A program made the position numbers and the translations under genes. DNA of 64,000 nucleotides from Orbilia blumenaviensis (Eukaryota; Ascomycota; Orbiliomycetes; Orbiliales; Orbiliaceae), in NCBI GenBank assembly GCA_036872755.1, contig JAVHNS010000019.1:372001-436000 (forward strand), written 5' to 3'. Of this stretch, positions 46,654 to 58,430 are shown piece after piece. Under the pieces are notes generated by a model. That model saw only the letters and a program-made list of their open reading frames with translations, was not told the DNA's origin and searched no databases. Within the stretch, counting starts at the first letter, position 1. Each line of letters starts with the position of its first letter.

Positions 46654-49224
46654 GATGTCGTTTCTTTCTTTTTTTTTTAAAAAAAAAAAAGATAAAACAG
46701 TTGCTTTTGCACTGCACTTCTTGGACCTCTCCGGGAGGTTTATACAATTCTTTAGCTCCTTATCCTTCTCTTTTCAATGAAGCTCGAAAAGATGAAGAAG
46801 AATAAGAAGGGGGGGCTGGAGTGAATTGGGTCGAATGTATTAAAGATTAATGAGAGATAGAGAGAGAGAGAGAGAGGACCGGTATCTAATATTGATAAGC
46901 AAATATCTAAACGTTAGCTGCATAATTATAACTTAGACTACTATTTTGAATGCTCAAGTAGGAAACTATATGCGTATGTATGTGTGTGTGTGTGTGTATG
47001 CAATATGCACTAATTGCCAATATGGGATATGGTCTTTCTGGGAGATTTTATGAAGCTGGAGATGATGATGATACTCACATATTGGAAAAAACACAATCAG
47101 GGAAAACGTCGGGCAAAGAGTTTACTACTTTGAACGGTTGGGGGACCTGTCCCTCTGCCTGCCGTACTAACTGAATGGAAATATATATATGTATATAAAA
47201 AAGAGAGAGAGTCTAAAAATAATAGATTAATAGAACCAAATGAAGCGAAGAATTGAAAGAGAATGTAGAAGTGAAGATAAAAAAATGAGCGACGACGTTC
47301 GTTCGACGACCTGTCACCGGGTTTTTCCAAAATACAACGACGAGGAGCGAAGCTGGGAAACTCAAGATCAAGAAAGAAACCAAAGAGAGAAGAAAGAAAA
47401 AAAAGGAAGAAAAGACTTTCTAAAAAAAAAAAAGCCAAGGACGAAGGGGGGGGAATTAACCATCTTGATATCGTTCTAGGTCCAAGCCTTCTCTGCTATA
47501 GAATACATAGTAGTAGTATACTGCAGACTGACGATATATTTTTTTTTGTTTCAGTAGGTTTTCCCCCCCATATGGCCCGTATGGTATGATATCGTGGAGG
47601 CAGCGTTGCTGCATGGAGCGTTTGAAGGGGGTCCGAAACAGACCTGGTCGGAACGGACACTCCCTCTTCGGCATAGTTTAGTACAGCCTAACTACCTAGT
47701 AACCACTGCCATTACCATTACTATGTACTACCTAACAGGTATATCAGCAGTACTATACCTAGGCTACCTGGTAGGTACCCAGTTAGAGAGTATGTGCTGC
47801 TGAGGGACAGCTGAGCTAACAGGTATACGCCTAGGAGGAGTGACTGAAGAATATTGTATGGGGGTGGGAAACGGGCCCTGCCAAGCATCGCCAAGCCGTA
47901 TCTTGGTCCAACCTCAAAACGGAAGCAGTCGCATCTGATCCATACAAATGTTTCTGGTCTGTTTCTAGCCCTTCCCCCTTCCGAAATCCTTTTATTCCTA
48001 GGATCCTCTCTCTGGTCAGTTAGCACACAAACATATGCACAAGGCTCGACCGCGATACCGGGTTCTAGAGTTAAGCCCTTTTTTTTCTTTCTTTCTTTCT
48101 TTCTTTCTAAGGCTTAACACATTACATTGCCGACGGCCGACATGACAGTCGACAAACACATGAACATGGGGGAAGGCAAGGGAGGGGGGACGATTGGCTC
48201 GGAGCGAAAGGAAGGCAGGCGGGATAATGCATGTATACCGTTTTGCCCAGCCTTTAAACGACCTTACTTTCGTTTCGATGTACTGATATACTAAGTATTT
48301 TTGTTTCGAGATTTCTCTTGGTTATTTGCTGCAGGGCCCCGTTTGCACACGGGATGCGAAAGAAAATAGGAAGCCTACGTCTACACACCCTCTTTTTTTC
48401 TGAGGGAGGATTCTGGCTTAGATAACCTACTTGGGTATCTTCGGTTGTGATCCGAATACTTCAAGTCGAGCCGATGAAAGGGGGGGCTTGTTCTCAATGC
48501 ATAGGTTTTATAAACGCCGTCGAGCCGTCTAAATTACTTGGAGTGTGTATCCAAGTATAGATCGATGTCGATATCGATCCCGTAGGTTTCTTTAGAAAAC
48601 AAATATAATTTTTATCTCTCCATCAAGTCTCCACTTTCGGATCTCAGTATTCATAAACGTTTTGAGTCGAGAAATCTGGGCTGTGCACTCAAAACAGAAT
48701 TCAAGAACGAATCCCCCCCCTATCCATCGTAATTCAGTCAGCCAGAACTCAGATCGAAACGCCGCAGCGCCGGATTTCGATTTCGATTTGTTAAAATTTG
48801 TGTCAATTGGGCAGAAGAGAGAGAGAGAGACAGAGAAAGAAGTGGCCTGATCTTGCCTTTACAAAACATGATACAGCTCGTAAAGGGTCCGGTAAACGTA
48901 AAACAATCTGAAAAGGTATCCTTCTCTATAGTATTTGATGACAGTTATGGCACAGCAAACAGCGGTGATAAACACATACATACAAGCACACCCCGGACTC
49001 GAACTTCCCCCCAAAAAAGGAATATCGATAACATCCCAAAACCCCAAAGGCTCCAGAAGCGAATGTATGCCTGTCCTTGCTTGTTTAATTGTATGTACAT
49101 AATATGCACGAGACGCTGACTGGCCTCCCTCCCCCGTCCTCCTACATGTATAACGGTCACCTTTAAAACATTCTCCACTCTCCCATCATACATATCTGCA
49201 TTCTCTTTTGTGACTGCCGCCCAA
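46654..49224. other. 2.6 kb intergenic, upstream of 46653 gene and 3' of ATG14
   Basis: No gene supported. It includes an A-tract (about 46678-46690), a GA run (about 46855-46876), a TG run (about 46977-46999), TAGGTA-type motifs near 47690-47780, and a TTTC repeat at 48088-48110. The short frames here are low-complexity. Confidence 0.55.
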
Positions 49225-50883
49225 TCAGCGCTTCAATTTTGTCCACCCGGCCGACACTTCGGTTCCACCGTTGATGGCGCTTCGCTTCCCGCTCCCGCTG
49301 CTCGGACTTCCCACACTGGGGCTTCCATTTCCAACTGCAGGAATAGACCCGATGCCCCCCTTTTTAATACTAATCGGGATCGCCTTAGCAGGCTGCGGAC
49401 TGCTACCACCACCACTGCCACCATTACTACCGCCGCCACCACCACCACCACCCCCGCTGCCAACCGCCAACCCATCCTTACCCTTATTGTTATTATTATT
49501 ATCATCCTCTTTAAACTCGCCGAGCTCACTTATAAACTTGGCGGCCGGATCCTCCTCGATCTCATTCTCAATCAGATCCCACTCCGCATTCGAAGTTTCA
49601 CTAACCAGCAAATGTTTCGTACGATCGATCACATTATTAAGCGTTATCCTCCACCTGGCCATATGCTGCAACCCAGCCGGTGAGTTCAAAAACGAGTGCG
49701 CAGAGCTATGGTTCACCCTTCCGAGGAACATATTTATCGCCTGCGGTTTTTTACCCTGAGCGAGCGGTAGCGCCGTGACTGCTTCCTGCGTGGCTTCGCT
49801 CCATTGCACCAGCGCTTGATGGTGTTTCGTGGGCGTGCAGAGTAGGAGACGGTACATATTCCTACCGGGTTGCCATACATCCTCTATCTCCGAGGCTGCT
49901 TCTTCAAGACCCTGGCTCCAGCAAAGCCAGGCTACGTTGTAAACTAGCATGCTGACCCCTTCGATGAACATTGCGTATTGTTCTGAATCCACGGAGTGAA
50001 GCTGCGGTAGCGGCTGGGTTGTGGATAGCGGGCGGGGTCTGTTAAAGCGTGGGTTTCGGATTGAGGCTGATGGAGCGTCACGGATCGGGAGGACGATTTC
50101 GCAGGGGAGTTTTAACCCTAGGTAGGTAGCGATCAATACTGACATGTGTGAGAGGTGGCCGAGGGCGACGGTGATGTTGTTAGGGTTCATGTTGTATATC
50201 TGTCGGATGTCGGGGATGACCACGCCGTTAAGCATATACTCCACCCCGGCCCTTTTCTTCCTCCTCTGTCTGAGTAAATTGAGACCCGCGATCTCGCGGC
50301 ATAAGAATACTCGAGACTCAGCCGTTCTTTCGTACAGTGTGTTCCATTTCGTGTTTGTGACCCTCGTGTCCTTTCGGACTTTTTCCACCAGTATATCTTT
50401 GTTTTGTGATAATACGTTCCGTGTCTCCTTCAGCAGCTGCTGGCGTTTTTGGTTTTTTAATTTTAAACTTGTGAGGTACTTCCTGTGCTCTTCCAGCTCT
50501 GTTCGTAATTCATCAACTCGATCTTGTATACCCGTGATAGTATTCTCAAGCTCCCGTTTCTCCATCGTCGATTCGGAGAACTTCCCATGAACGTTGCAAG
50601 CCGACGCACCACCCTCCACATCCTTCTCAAGCTTCTCATTCCCGATGAGTACCGAAATAATCTCATACCGGAGCGGGTACATCTTATCCCTCGTACAGTC
50701 CTTACACGTTAACTTCGGAAGCTGCCGTTCGCACACCTGACACGGTCCCACGGGGGTAGGTGGTACCGACGCCCTCGGGGGTGATTTATCATCAACACCG
50801 CCAACACCACCGACGCCGCCGACGCCATTTATGGATCGGCCGTTGATTCCTAGAGGTAGTGGTTCGGATACGGTTCTTTGCAT
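49225..50883 (-). CDS. ATG14: Autophagy protein Atg14 (PI3-kinase complex I subunit)
   Basis: Single frame of 552 codons from the ATG at 50883. The zinc-binding-like pair of CxxC motifs (Cys48, Cys51, Cys60, Cys63: CQVC and CKDC) is the Atg14/Barkor N-terminal signature. A long coiled coil follows at about residues 105-195 (RELENTITGIQDRVDELRTE onward), then the conserved UVRAG/Atg14 domain (REIAGLNLLRQRR, PDIRQIYNMNP, LGHLSHMSVLIATYLGLKLP, CEIVLPIRDAP, YNVAWLCWSQGLE). The C-terminus is acidic, then Asn- and Gly-rich and disordered. Atg14 directs the Vps34-Vps15-Atg6 lipid kinase to the phagophore site. The upstream leader has two uORFs, one overlapping this start, and an AUG-less open frame of about 110 codons, so the real N-terminus could be longer. 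Atg6 is encoded about 4 kb away. Confidence 0.88.
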   Translation of the reverse strand: MQRTVSEPLPLGINGRSINGVGGVGGVGGVDDKSPPRASVPPTPVGPCQVCERQLPKLTCKDCTRDKMYPLRYEIISVLIGNEKLEKDVEGGASACNVHGKFSESTMEKRELENTITGIQDRVDELRTELEEHRKYLTSLKLKNQKRQQLLKETRNVLSQNKDILVEKVRKDTRVTNTKWNTLYERTAESRVFLCREIAGLNLLRQRRKKRAGVEYMLNGVVIPDIRQIYNMNPNNITVALGHLSHMSVLIATYLGLKLPCEIVLPIRDAPSASIRNPRFNRPRPLSTTQPLPQLHSVDSEQYAMFIEGVSMLVYNVAWLCWSQGLEEAASEIEDVWQPGRNMYRLLLCTPTKHHQALVQWSEATQEAVTALPLAQGKKPQAINMFLGRVNHSSAHSFLNSPAGLQHMARWRITLNNVIDRTKHLLVSETSNAEWDLIENEIEEDPAAKFISELGEFKEDDNNNNNKGKDGLAVGSGGGGGGGGGSNGGSGGGSSPQPAKAIPISIKKGGIGSIPAVGNGSPSVGSPSSGSGKRSAINGGTEVSAGWTKLKR

Positions 50884-50939
50884 ACGCTGCTGTTGCTGGA
50901 GTCGGGCTCTGCTGGAGTGGCTTGGTGGAGGAGGGGCAT
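50850..50939 (-). promoter_or_regulatory. Overlapping uORF in the ATG14 leader
   Basis: A 29-codon frame (ATG at 50939, stop TAG at 50852-50850) begins 56 nt before the ATG14 start, in a different frame, and ends inside the ATG14 coding region. A ribosome that starts here cannot re-use the main ATG by simple reinitiation, so it would lower ATG14 translation if the leader is as drawn. Confidence 0.45.
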
Positions 50940-52153
50940 GGCGGTTGGGGGTCTCGTATGCGTGGGTGTAGCCGTGGTGGATGGGTGGTGGGAGAGGGCG
51001 GTGGGAGACGAGGGAGGGGGGGTACCCCAGCGGAGGGGCGGCTAGTCGTGGTGATGCATATGGATCTGGTGCTGGTGAGCCGGAGAGGGATCTGGGTGGT
51101 GGAGGAGGGGCGGGGATTCGGTGGTGTCTTATGGGATCCAGCTTGGAGGGTTGTGTGCGTGTATGTGTGGAGTATATAGAAGGGAAGGTGTTTCTTTTTG
51201 AAAGACCGTCCTATTCACACCTTTTGTTTTTGTTTTGGGGGGGTTTATCGTGATGGTTGGGGTTTTGGTGGGTGTTGAAGGGGGGTGGTATGCTCTGGTC
51301 GGGAGAGATGAGATGAGATGGGGGTGGAGTAGTCTCGTAATATGGGGTGGAGCTTGCTTTGCTTTGCTTTGCTCGGGTAGACGTTAGCTCGGTGCTTTGC
51401 TTAAGAGCTTGAGAGCTACCTACCTATTTTGGAGTCGCAGCGCCTGATTCCACGGGTAGTCTACCTACTCTATGAGTAGCTAGGGAAGATGGACACTGAC
51501 AGCGTTTAAGTAGGTAGTGAGTAAGGTAGGTAGGTAAGTAAATAAGTAAGAACCCAAGTCAGCAAAGAGGTAATGAACTTTTTAAATTTAGCAAGTCTTG
51601 CGACAGGTTCTCTGTCTTCCGTTTTAGCAGGGTGGGTTTGGAAGCAGCGAAGGTTCGAGGTCCCGCTGTCCAGTCCGGGTTGGTTAAATTTAAACCTCTG
51701 TTCGTCGTCACACACAACACGGCCGAGCCAAGGGCAGGCAAGTCATTCGTTCCTGCGTTTTGGGCCACCTGCATGAGTCCAGCGGTAAGTTGGTAAGTAT
51801 ATATTATATATCTTAGGGCCGATACATCAGCTGACTCTTAACTCGAGGACATTTTTGCATTCAACTACTTAGGTATGTGCTAAGTATCTACAGGTTCATC
51901 AAAAAATGAGAGGATGGGGGTATCAGATATTAGGTGTTTAGTCAACTACTACTACCCACTTAGTAAGTAAAGTAGGTACTGCTGCAAGTGATAGTGATGG
52001 TTATGAAAGGGAAAAAAATATGCATCAGAATGCAATGCATGAACAAACGATAACAATCCAATGCCCTTATACGTATCCCATATAAATACGTAGTATGCAT
52101 CAACTACACAAAAAAAAAAGTACTTCTGAGAAGGTGCAACGACCCCTTCAAAT
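50940..52153. other. ATG14 leader/promoter and HTS1 3' flank
   Basis: On the minus strand it is C-rich close to ATG14 and free of stops in the ATG14 frame for about 110 codons. No ATG exists on the minus strand between 51060 and about 51740. Further out there are TAGGTA/AGTAAG-type motifs (about 51500-51550) and no gene. HTS1 ends at 52154. Confidence 0.5.
51042..51059 (-). promoter_or_regulatory. Short uORF in the ATG14 leader
   Basis: ATG at 51059 followed by His-His-His-Asp and TAG: five codons and a stop, 176 nt before the ATG14 start. It is meaningful only if the mRNA starts upstream of 51059. Confidence 0.35.
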
Positions 52154-54171
52154 CTACTGGGTCGCCGCTTCAGCCGTCTGGACCTCCTCCAGTTTTAATC
52201 TCGAGATGTACTGCTCGATCCCTCCGGTAACCTTTAACCTCTTCTTGATCTCTTCCACCAGATCCTTAACAGCTACCGGAACACCCTCCTTCTCAGGGTG
52301 TCCGTCGGGAAGGCCTAGCTCCTTGATTCGAACGGTATCGAGTCCGAGCTGTTCGTTGAAAATGATCACGGCGAACGGGACACCGCTAACCTCGGCGGCT
52401 TTGAATTGTGCCTGCATCTTGGGGCAGGATTTATACAAAAACTCAGCCTGTACGATTTAATATTTTCCCTCGTTAGAATCTATAATTTTTTGGGGTAAAA
52501 GTATAGGGGATTTGAGGGATGCTTCATACCTTGATACCACCATCCCAGAGCTGCTTAGCGATAGCCATTCGCTCCTTCAAAAACCCATTTTTGTTCTCTC
52601 CGGAGCCTTCGGGCATCGCCATGACGTAGATGTCAACATCCGAGCTCCGAAGGACAGCTGTGCTGCTCTCCAGTCTCTTCCTGATGATGCTGTATATCCT
52701 GTCCACACCGAACGAGATACCCACACATGGAATCTTTGTCTTGCCGGAGAACATGCCGACGAGCTCGTCGTATCTTCCACCGGCGGCGATGGAGCCGACA
52801 CCGACGGTATCGTCGTCCGAGCGGTCTGCCTCCGGGTCGTCCTTGTTAACTCTAGACTTCTTCTTTGACTTTGACGACGAGGCGATGACTGGGCCTTGTG
52901 TGGCAGCGGGGGGTGCCGATAGCTCCGTAACAACTTCGTAGATAACACCAGTGTAGTAATCCAACCCGCGGGCCAACGACAGATCGAACGAGATCTTGGG
53001 TGTGACCTCGAAGATATCCAAGTAGTCGAACAGTAGCTTCATATCACCCAACCCCTTCTTAATATTCTCATTCGAGGCCAACGATTCAGTATTCTGTAGT
53101 TCCTCCAGGAGATCCCGACCACCTTTCTTCAGCACAAATTGTCCAATCTTATCGGCGACTTCGGGATCAAGACCCTTCTGCTCGGTCATCTCCTTTCTAA
53201 CTTCCTCCCATGGCGATTTATCAAGCTTGTCGACGGCGCTGGATATCGGTCTGATCTTGTCGGTGGGTACACCGCAGACCTCGAACAGACCGTCCAGGAT
53301 CTGTCTGTGATTCAGCTTGATAGTGTACTCTCCGATGTTTAACCCATCCAGAATCTCAACCGTGATCCTCATAATCTCAGCATCAGGCAGCATAGCATCA
53401 TAAACACCCGCAATATCAAAATCACACTGATAAAACTCCCTCATCCTACCCTTGGAAACAGCAGGTTGATCTCTTCTGTAAACTTTCGCGAGGTGGTATC
53501 TCTTGATAGCGGTAACGGTCGGGTTCATGGCAAGCCATCTGGCGAATGGGACGGTAAGATCGTATCGTAGGGAACTGATCTCTCCGCCCTGATCGGCGAG
53601 GTCGTAGATGAGTTTTGAGTCTTCGCCATATTTTCCGGCTAGGACTTCTTTTAGTTCGAAGACTGGGGTGTCGAGGGAGACGGCTCCGTGTTTTTTGAAA
53701 GTGGTAGTGATCTTTTCGAAGATTTTGTCGCGGACGGCGATGTCCACTCCGGCCCCTATATAATTTGGAAAAAAAAAAAAAAAAAGTGGTGTGTGGTTAG
53801 AATGGATTTGGGACGTTTTATTGAGGTATCGCGTGTGCCCCTCTCTGCCCCACTATATCATCGTGAACCACACAGAAAGAAGAAGGAAAAAACGGATATT
53901 AAAAAACAGAGAGAAAGAGGCAAAAAGACTTACAATCGCGGGAACCTTTGACGGTCTTAAGGGTAATCTGCTGTTTTCCCATGTCGTCGTCTGAATTAGA
54001 TTTTCTGGAGCTATACCGGAGCTGCAGCTGTGGTTGAAGAGTGGAGATTATTATCGTAGAAGAACGGACGAAGTGGGATTTCGATGTTCTCGGCAGTAGT
54101 AGATGAGTCGATGGTCGCACGGATCTAGTAGCGGTTGCAGTTGCAATTGATGAAAGCAGGCGAACGGGCAT
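52154..54171 (-). CDS. HTS1: Histidyl-tRNA synthetase, mitochondrial and cytosolic forms
   Basis: Three exons, 54171-53934, 53755-52530 and 52447-52154 (introns 178 and 82 bp), giving 585 aa. The first ATG (54171) heads a 63-residue Arg/Ser/Thr-rich mitochondrial presequence ([19 protein letters not shown]). A second in-frame ATG at 53982 (Met64, [16 protein letters not shown]) is the expected cytosolic start. This is the yeast HTS1 arrangement. Class II signatures are present: [20 protein letters not shown] (motif 1 region), [16 protein letters not shown] (motif 2), the HisRS motif [28 protein letters not shown], and motif 3 in [13 protein letters not shown]. The C-terminal anticodon-binding domain spans the second and third exons ([10 protein letters not shown] and [14 protein letters not shown]). 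It charges tRNA-His in both compartments. It shares a divergent promoter with ATG6. Confidence 0.95.
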
Positions 54172-54778
54172 TCAATTGGAATGAAGAAAGAACGATAGCT
54201 TCCAGACTTTGGACGGTCGAAGCTGTCGAAAATAAATACTTTTTTTTGGGAGTATAGTAAGGACACCGTTATTATTCTTGTTCTTCTTTTGGATTCAACG
54301 ATCGAGGTATAAAGATAGTAGAACCGTGTAATGAATAGCTTTCTTTTTTTACTATTCCAAGAGTCGAGTCAGAATTTTTTTTCTTTTGTTTAAAAAAAAT
54401 AGAATGAGTCGTTGTCGGTGTCTGCGATAATAGCAACAGAAAAATGTCCACAGTTGACATTTAATTCCGACCGCCCCGCCATTCAATAATAATGGCAGGT
54501 TTAGACGGAGGGGGATCTCGTTCGGCTGCACTTCCCGCGTGATTCTGATCTCCCAGCTGATAGCTACTGGGTATCTACTACTACTACCACCACTACTACC
54601 ACTCCCACTACCACTAACTAGGGGCTCATTCACCGCGCGTCATGGAATCTAACCTTCCTCCTCCTCCACCTCCGACTAGATAGTACCGGCCCATGTACAG
54701 TTTCTTTCCCGACCCTCCGTGATACGAACGAGAATTCGAACAACGAGTAGAAAACCAAAAAAAACAAAGAATTCCACG
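54172..54778. promoter_or_regulatory. Divergent promoter, HTS1 / ATG6
   Basis: 607 bp. Two one-mismatch matches to the Gcn4/Cpc1 site TGASTCA occur 40 bp apart: CGAGTCA at 54365-54371 and TGAGTCG at 54405-54411. A CTA/CCA triplet-rich run (TACTACTACTACCACCA type) lies at about 54576-54614. Gcn4-type control would suit both a tRNA synthetase and an autophagy gene. Confidence 0.45.
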
Positions 54779-56571
54779 ATGGCGGAAATGTTCTGCCAAC
54801 AGTGTAGAACGCCGTTGAAGCTTCACGGCTCCCTTCAGAACCTCAACCCTGCTGCATTAAATCTACTACATGGTATTCTTTCACCAACCTCTCCCAGTTT
54901 CTCTCTCTCTCTCTCTTCTTTAGTTGTGGTGTAGATTTCTACTCGGCAGTGGTCTAGGGAAACCAAAAAGATGAGGATCACACCCGCTAACAAATGGTTA
55001 CCATGGTGGTGTCGGTCAGTAGGATCATCGACTGCATCATCCCCCTCCAAACAAACCGTCTTCGACCCACGAACACACTCCTCAGCCAGCAATACCCACG
55101 GTTCACTCCGAAAGGGAATCTACGAACAAGCCCTAAAAAACGACGGCCACCCAGTCGTCAAACGTAGCATACCGAATGCTCCCAAAAACTCATCCCCCTT
55201 GGCAGGGGTACCCGCCAACATGGCAGAATCCTTCGTCATGCTCTCGGACTCGGTCATACTGCGCACTCCTCAGCCGATAGTTGGTGAAGCGGTGCAGAAT
55301 GGTGGGTTGGCGACCACTGCTACCCCCGGTGGGATTACGCCCGAAGACTCGTTATCGCATAAGATGCAGACTTCGAGGAGGTTGTTTGATATCTTGAGCG
55401 CTAGGTCTGATGTTGATTATCCGATATGTACGGAGTGTACTGAGTTATTGGTGGAGGGGCTGCAGAAGAGGCTTGGGGAGGCGACTAAGAGTAGAGATGG
55501 GTATCAGCAGTTTTTGAAGAAGTTACAGGCTGAGATTCCGACGGATGCCGAGGCTGCGAAGGTGGAGGAGGATCTTGCGAAGGTTAGGCAGGAGAAGGAT
55601 GCTGCTCTGCTGGAATTGGAAGCTTTGGAACGTGAGAAGGAGCTGATAGAGGCTGAGATTGCTGAAGCTGAGGAGGAGTCGAAGAGGCTGGAGGCTGAAG
55701 AGGAGGAATTTTGGCAGGAGAGGAATTCGTTTTCTCAGCAGTTGGAGGAATTCCAAAATGAGCGCGACAGCATCAATCTGAGGTTCGATCATGATGTGAA
55801 GCAGCTGGAGAGGCTGCATCGGACAAACGTTTACAACGATACATTCTGCATTGGGCACGATGGGTTCTTTGGGACTATCAATGGCCTACGGTTGGGGAAG
55901 TTACCGTCGCAGCCTGTAGGTGGACCCTCTAGTCAAAGCTTATTTTTCTTACCCTATCTATCTATCTATCTATCTATACTAACGGTGCTGCCCTACAGGT
56001 GGAATGGGCGGAGATTAACGCAGCATGGGGTCAGACCCTCCTCCTGCTGCATACAGTAGCCGATAAGCTCGGCTTCGTCTTCGAGAACATCGGCTACAAA
56101 CTAAAACCGATGGGATCTACGTCAAAAATCGAGAAGATCGAACTAAGGCAGATGGACACCGCATCGAGTAGGATCGGGGTCGCTCTGGGGGCTGTCAGTA
56201 GGAGCGACGTCCGGGTCCAAACACTGGAGCTATTCAGCTCAGGTACAATCCCGATGGGTCACTTGTTCGCGCATCGCAAGTTCGACGGCGCCATGGTCGC
56301 ATTTCTGGATTGCATAAGACAGCTGGGGGAGTCTGTAGCGAAAGCGGATTCAACAGCGGTCCTGCCATACACGATTGTGAAGGATAAGATCGGGGACGTA
56401 TCGATACGACTAACGTTCAACCAGGACGAGCCGTGGACGAAGGCTTGCAAGTACACATTGACATGTGCTAAGTTCTTACTGGCGTATGCATCAAACCAGG
56501 GGCTTGCCAGAAGATTGCAGCAACAACAGCAGCAGCAACAGCAACAGCAACAGCAATCGCAAACACGATGA
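54779..56571 (+). CDS. ATG6: Atg6/Vps30 (Beclin 1), PI3-kinase complex subunit
   Basis: Three exons, 54779-54872, 55020-55915 and 55999-56571 (introns 147 and 83 bp, phases consistent), giving 520 aa. The N-terminus has the FCQQCRTPLKLHGSLQNLNP signature. The middle has the conserved SHKMQTSRRLFDILSARSDV and PICTECTELLVEGL blocks. A long coiled coil rich in Glu follows (about residues 205-300). The BARA domain (about 305-505) includes NDTFCIGHDGFFGTINGLRLG, VEWAEINAAWGQTLLLLHT and TLTCAKFLLAYASNQGLARR. The C-terminus ends in a run of Gln from a CAG/CAA repeat. Atg6 serves both autophagy (with Atg14) and vacuolar sorting (with Vps38). Exon 2 was joined using the GCTAAC branch site and phase; the intron 1 acceptor is the least certain border. 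A CTAT repeat lies in intron 2 at about 55960-55978. Confidence 0.93.
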
Positions 56572-57701
56572 ACATGAACAGAACAATTATCAAGTTTTTG
56601 TTGATTGATATTATCAGTTAATAATAATAACAATATTATTATTTTGGCTAATGGCGGGTAGCGGATTGTTAATTAAAATGGGAATAAGGCTGAGGGTTTC
56701 GGGTCAAGAGCGCTAAGAGGAGTAACTACTGTTTACGAGGGGGTTATATTGAAACGGACTCCTTGGTTTGGATGACGAGTTGTAATGAATATCAGCCTGG
56801 GTGGAAGGGGTTTTTGTGGGCGAGCAAGGCGTTCGGTTTATATGGATCGGCAGGACGATTTTGCTACATAGCATGGATTTTTTTTCTCTATGTAACTTTT
56901 TTTATTTTTTTTAAACAGAGATACCCATTCTGCTACTTAGTTGGGGCCCCCCTGGGTGATCGGACGGCCCAGAAGGCCTTAGATTTTCTTATTACTACCT
57001 AGGTATTTACTTGTTTCTATCTAGTAGTAGCTTTGTAGATGAACACGTAGCATAGATTGTATTGTATTTTATTTTTCGTTTCTAGATGAGCGTCTGGGAT
57101 CCGGTATGTTAGAAAATGGGCCTATATGGGGCAAGGAGGGAGCTATAATGGTAAAACTTGGAATGCTCCCCTAGGCGTCTCTTTCTTTGAAAACCTGTGG
57201 CAAGTTTGAAACGAAGATAAAGCTGTACTACCGTGATTGGGAAAACAAAAAAAAAAAAAAAAGAATTAAAAACAGGTTACTGCATATTGTGTATGCGGAA
57301 GAGCTGTTTACCAGGACCGGGCTTGCATCCGCATGGTGCAGACGGGAAACGGTTTTTTTTTTGCCCATGCATGTTCCGGCGGATGGTGTGCGGATTGGGG
57401 GGATGTGGCCAATCGCGATGTGGTTAGCCCATTAAGCTTGAATTCCACGAAAGAAAAAAGAAACTTTTTTTGATACCTCCCACTTAACATTAGATTTCGC
57501 GTCCTGTCAAGTTTCAGGTTTCATGTTTTTGAGTTTTTATAGTACATAGGTAGTATAAGATATCTTACGCCTCGTGAGCTTGCGTGTGCGCGTGGAATTA
57601 TACTAATTGTGTGGGTGGGATGTTTGATAAGGTTACTTTTTACTTTACTTCTTTTGTTTTCTCTCTGGGACAGGCTAGCTTGATTGATTGGTATGTATAT
57701 G

Positions 57702-57720
57702 CCCCCCCCCCCCCCCCCCC
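57702..57720. repeat. C19 homopolymer tract
   Basis: Uninterrupted run of 19 C in otherwise mixed intergenic DNA; prone to sequencing and assembly length error. Confidence 0.9.
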
Positions 57721-58430
57721 GTAAGAGGTATTGATAGGAAGAAAGCGAAGCTTCTTGGTGGGCCCCCAAGGGGGGCTTAAAGGTCTGGGATGACGCAGTT
57801 GGGTTTTTCTGGAAATAGCTGGTCGACATGACTGGGGGGGGTTTTGGGCAGCAGCCAGGGGGGGTTCCAGTCGAAATCGACCGATCGATAATTTATTTTT
57901 TGACATATCCATGTTCTATGTATGTATATCCATGTAGATAGTCCGGACACCCATTGCTGATCCATTTTGGTTTGGGATTGTATCCGAGAGAGAGGGGGGT
58001 AGTCTGTCGTTTGTACGTGTAATGGATTGTATTGTATACCTACCTACTTACCTATACACTGTTTGTATTGTGGACTAGTATTATGTTGTCGTGAAGTTAT
58101 ATCCCGCCGCCGAACGGAGGACATTAGGAGAATAGTTCACCGGTTTTTCCGGGGTAAGCTTGCTGCCCCAAGCCGGGTTAGCACGTCCAGGTCGGGCCGA
58201 GCTAACTACTATCGTATCTTACTAGATTTGAAAGAAGAAGAAGGAGGAGGATGTAAAAGTGCTAAGGAAGTATTAGCGCGGCGCAGACGGACGATTGGCT
58301 TTCGATAACAGTCGCAATCATATCGAACTGGGTTGGGCGGCAGGCGGGAGTCTCCCCCACCCCATGGCGCCCCATTCCATGAGCTGCATACATACCTTTC
58401 TCAGGTGGACCGTTACATCAGAACATCAGC

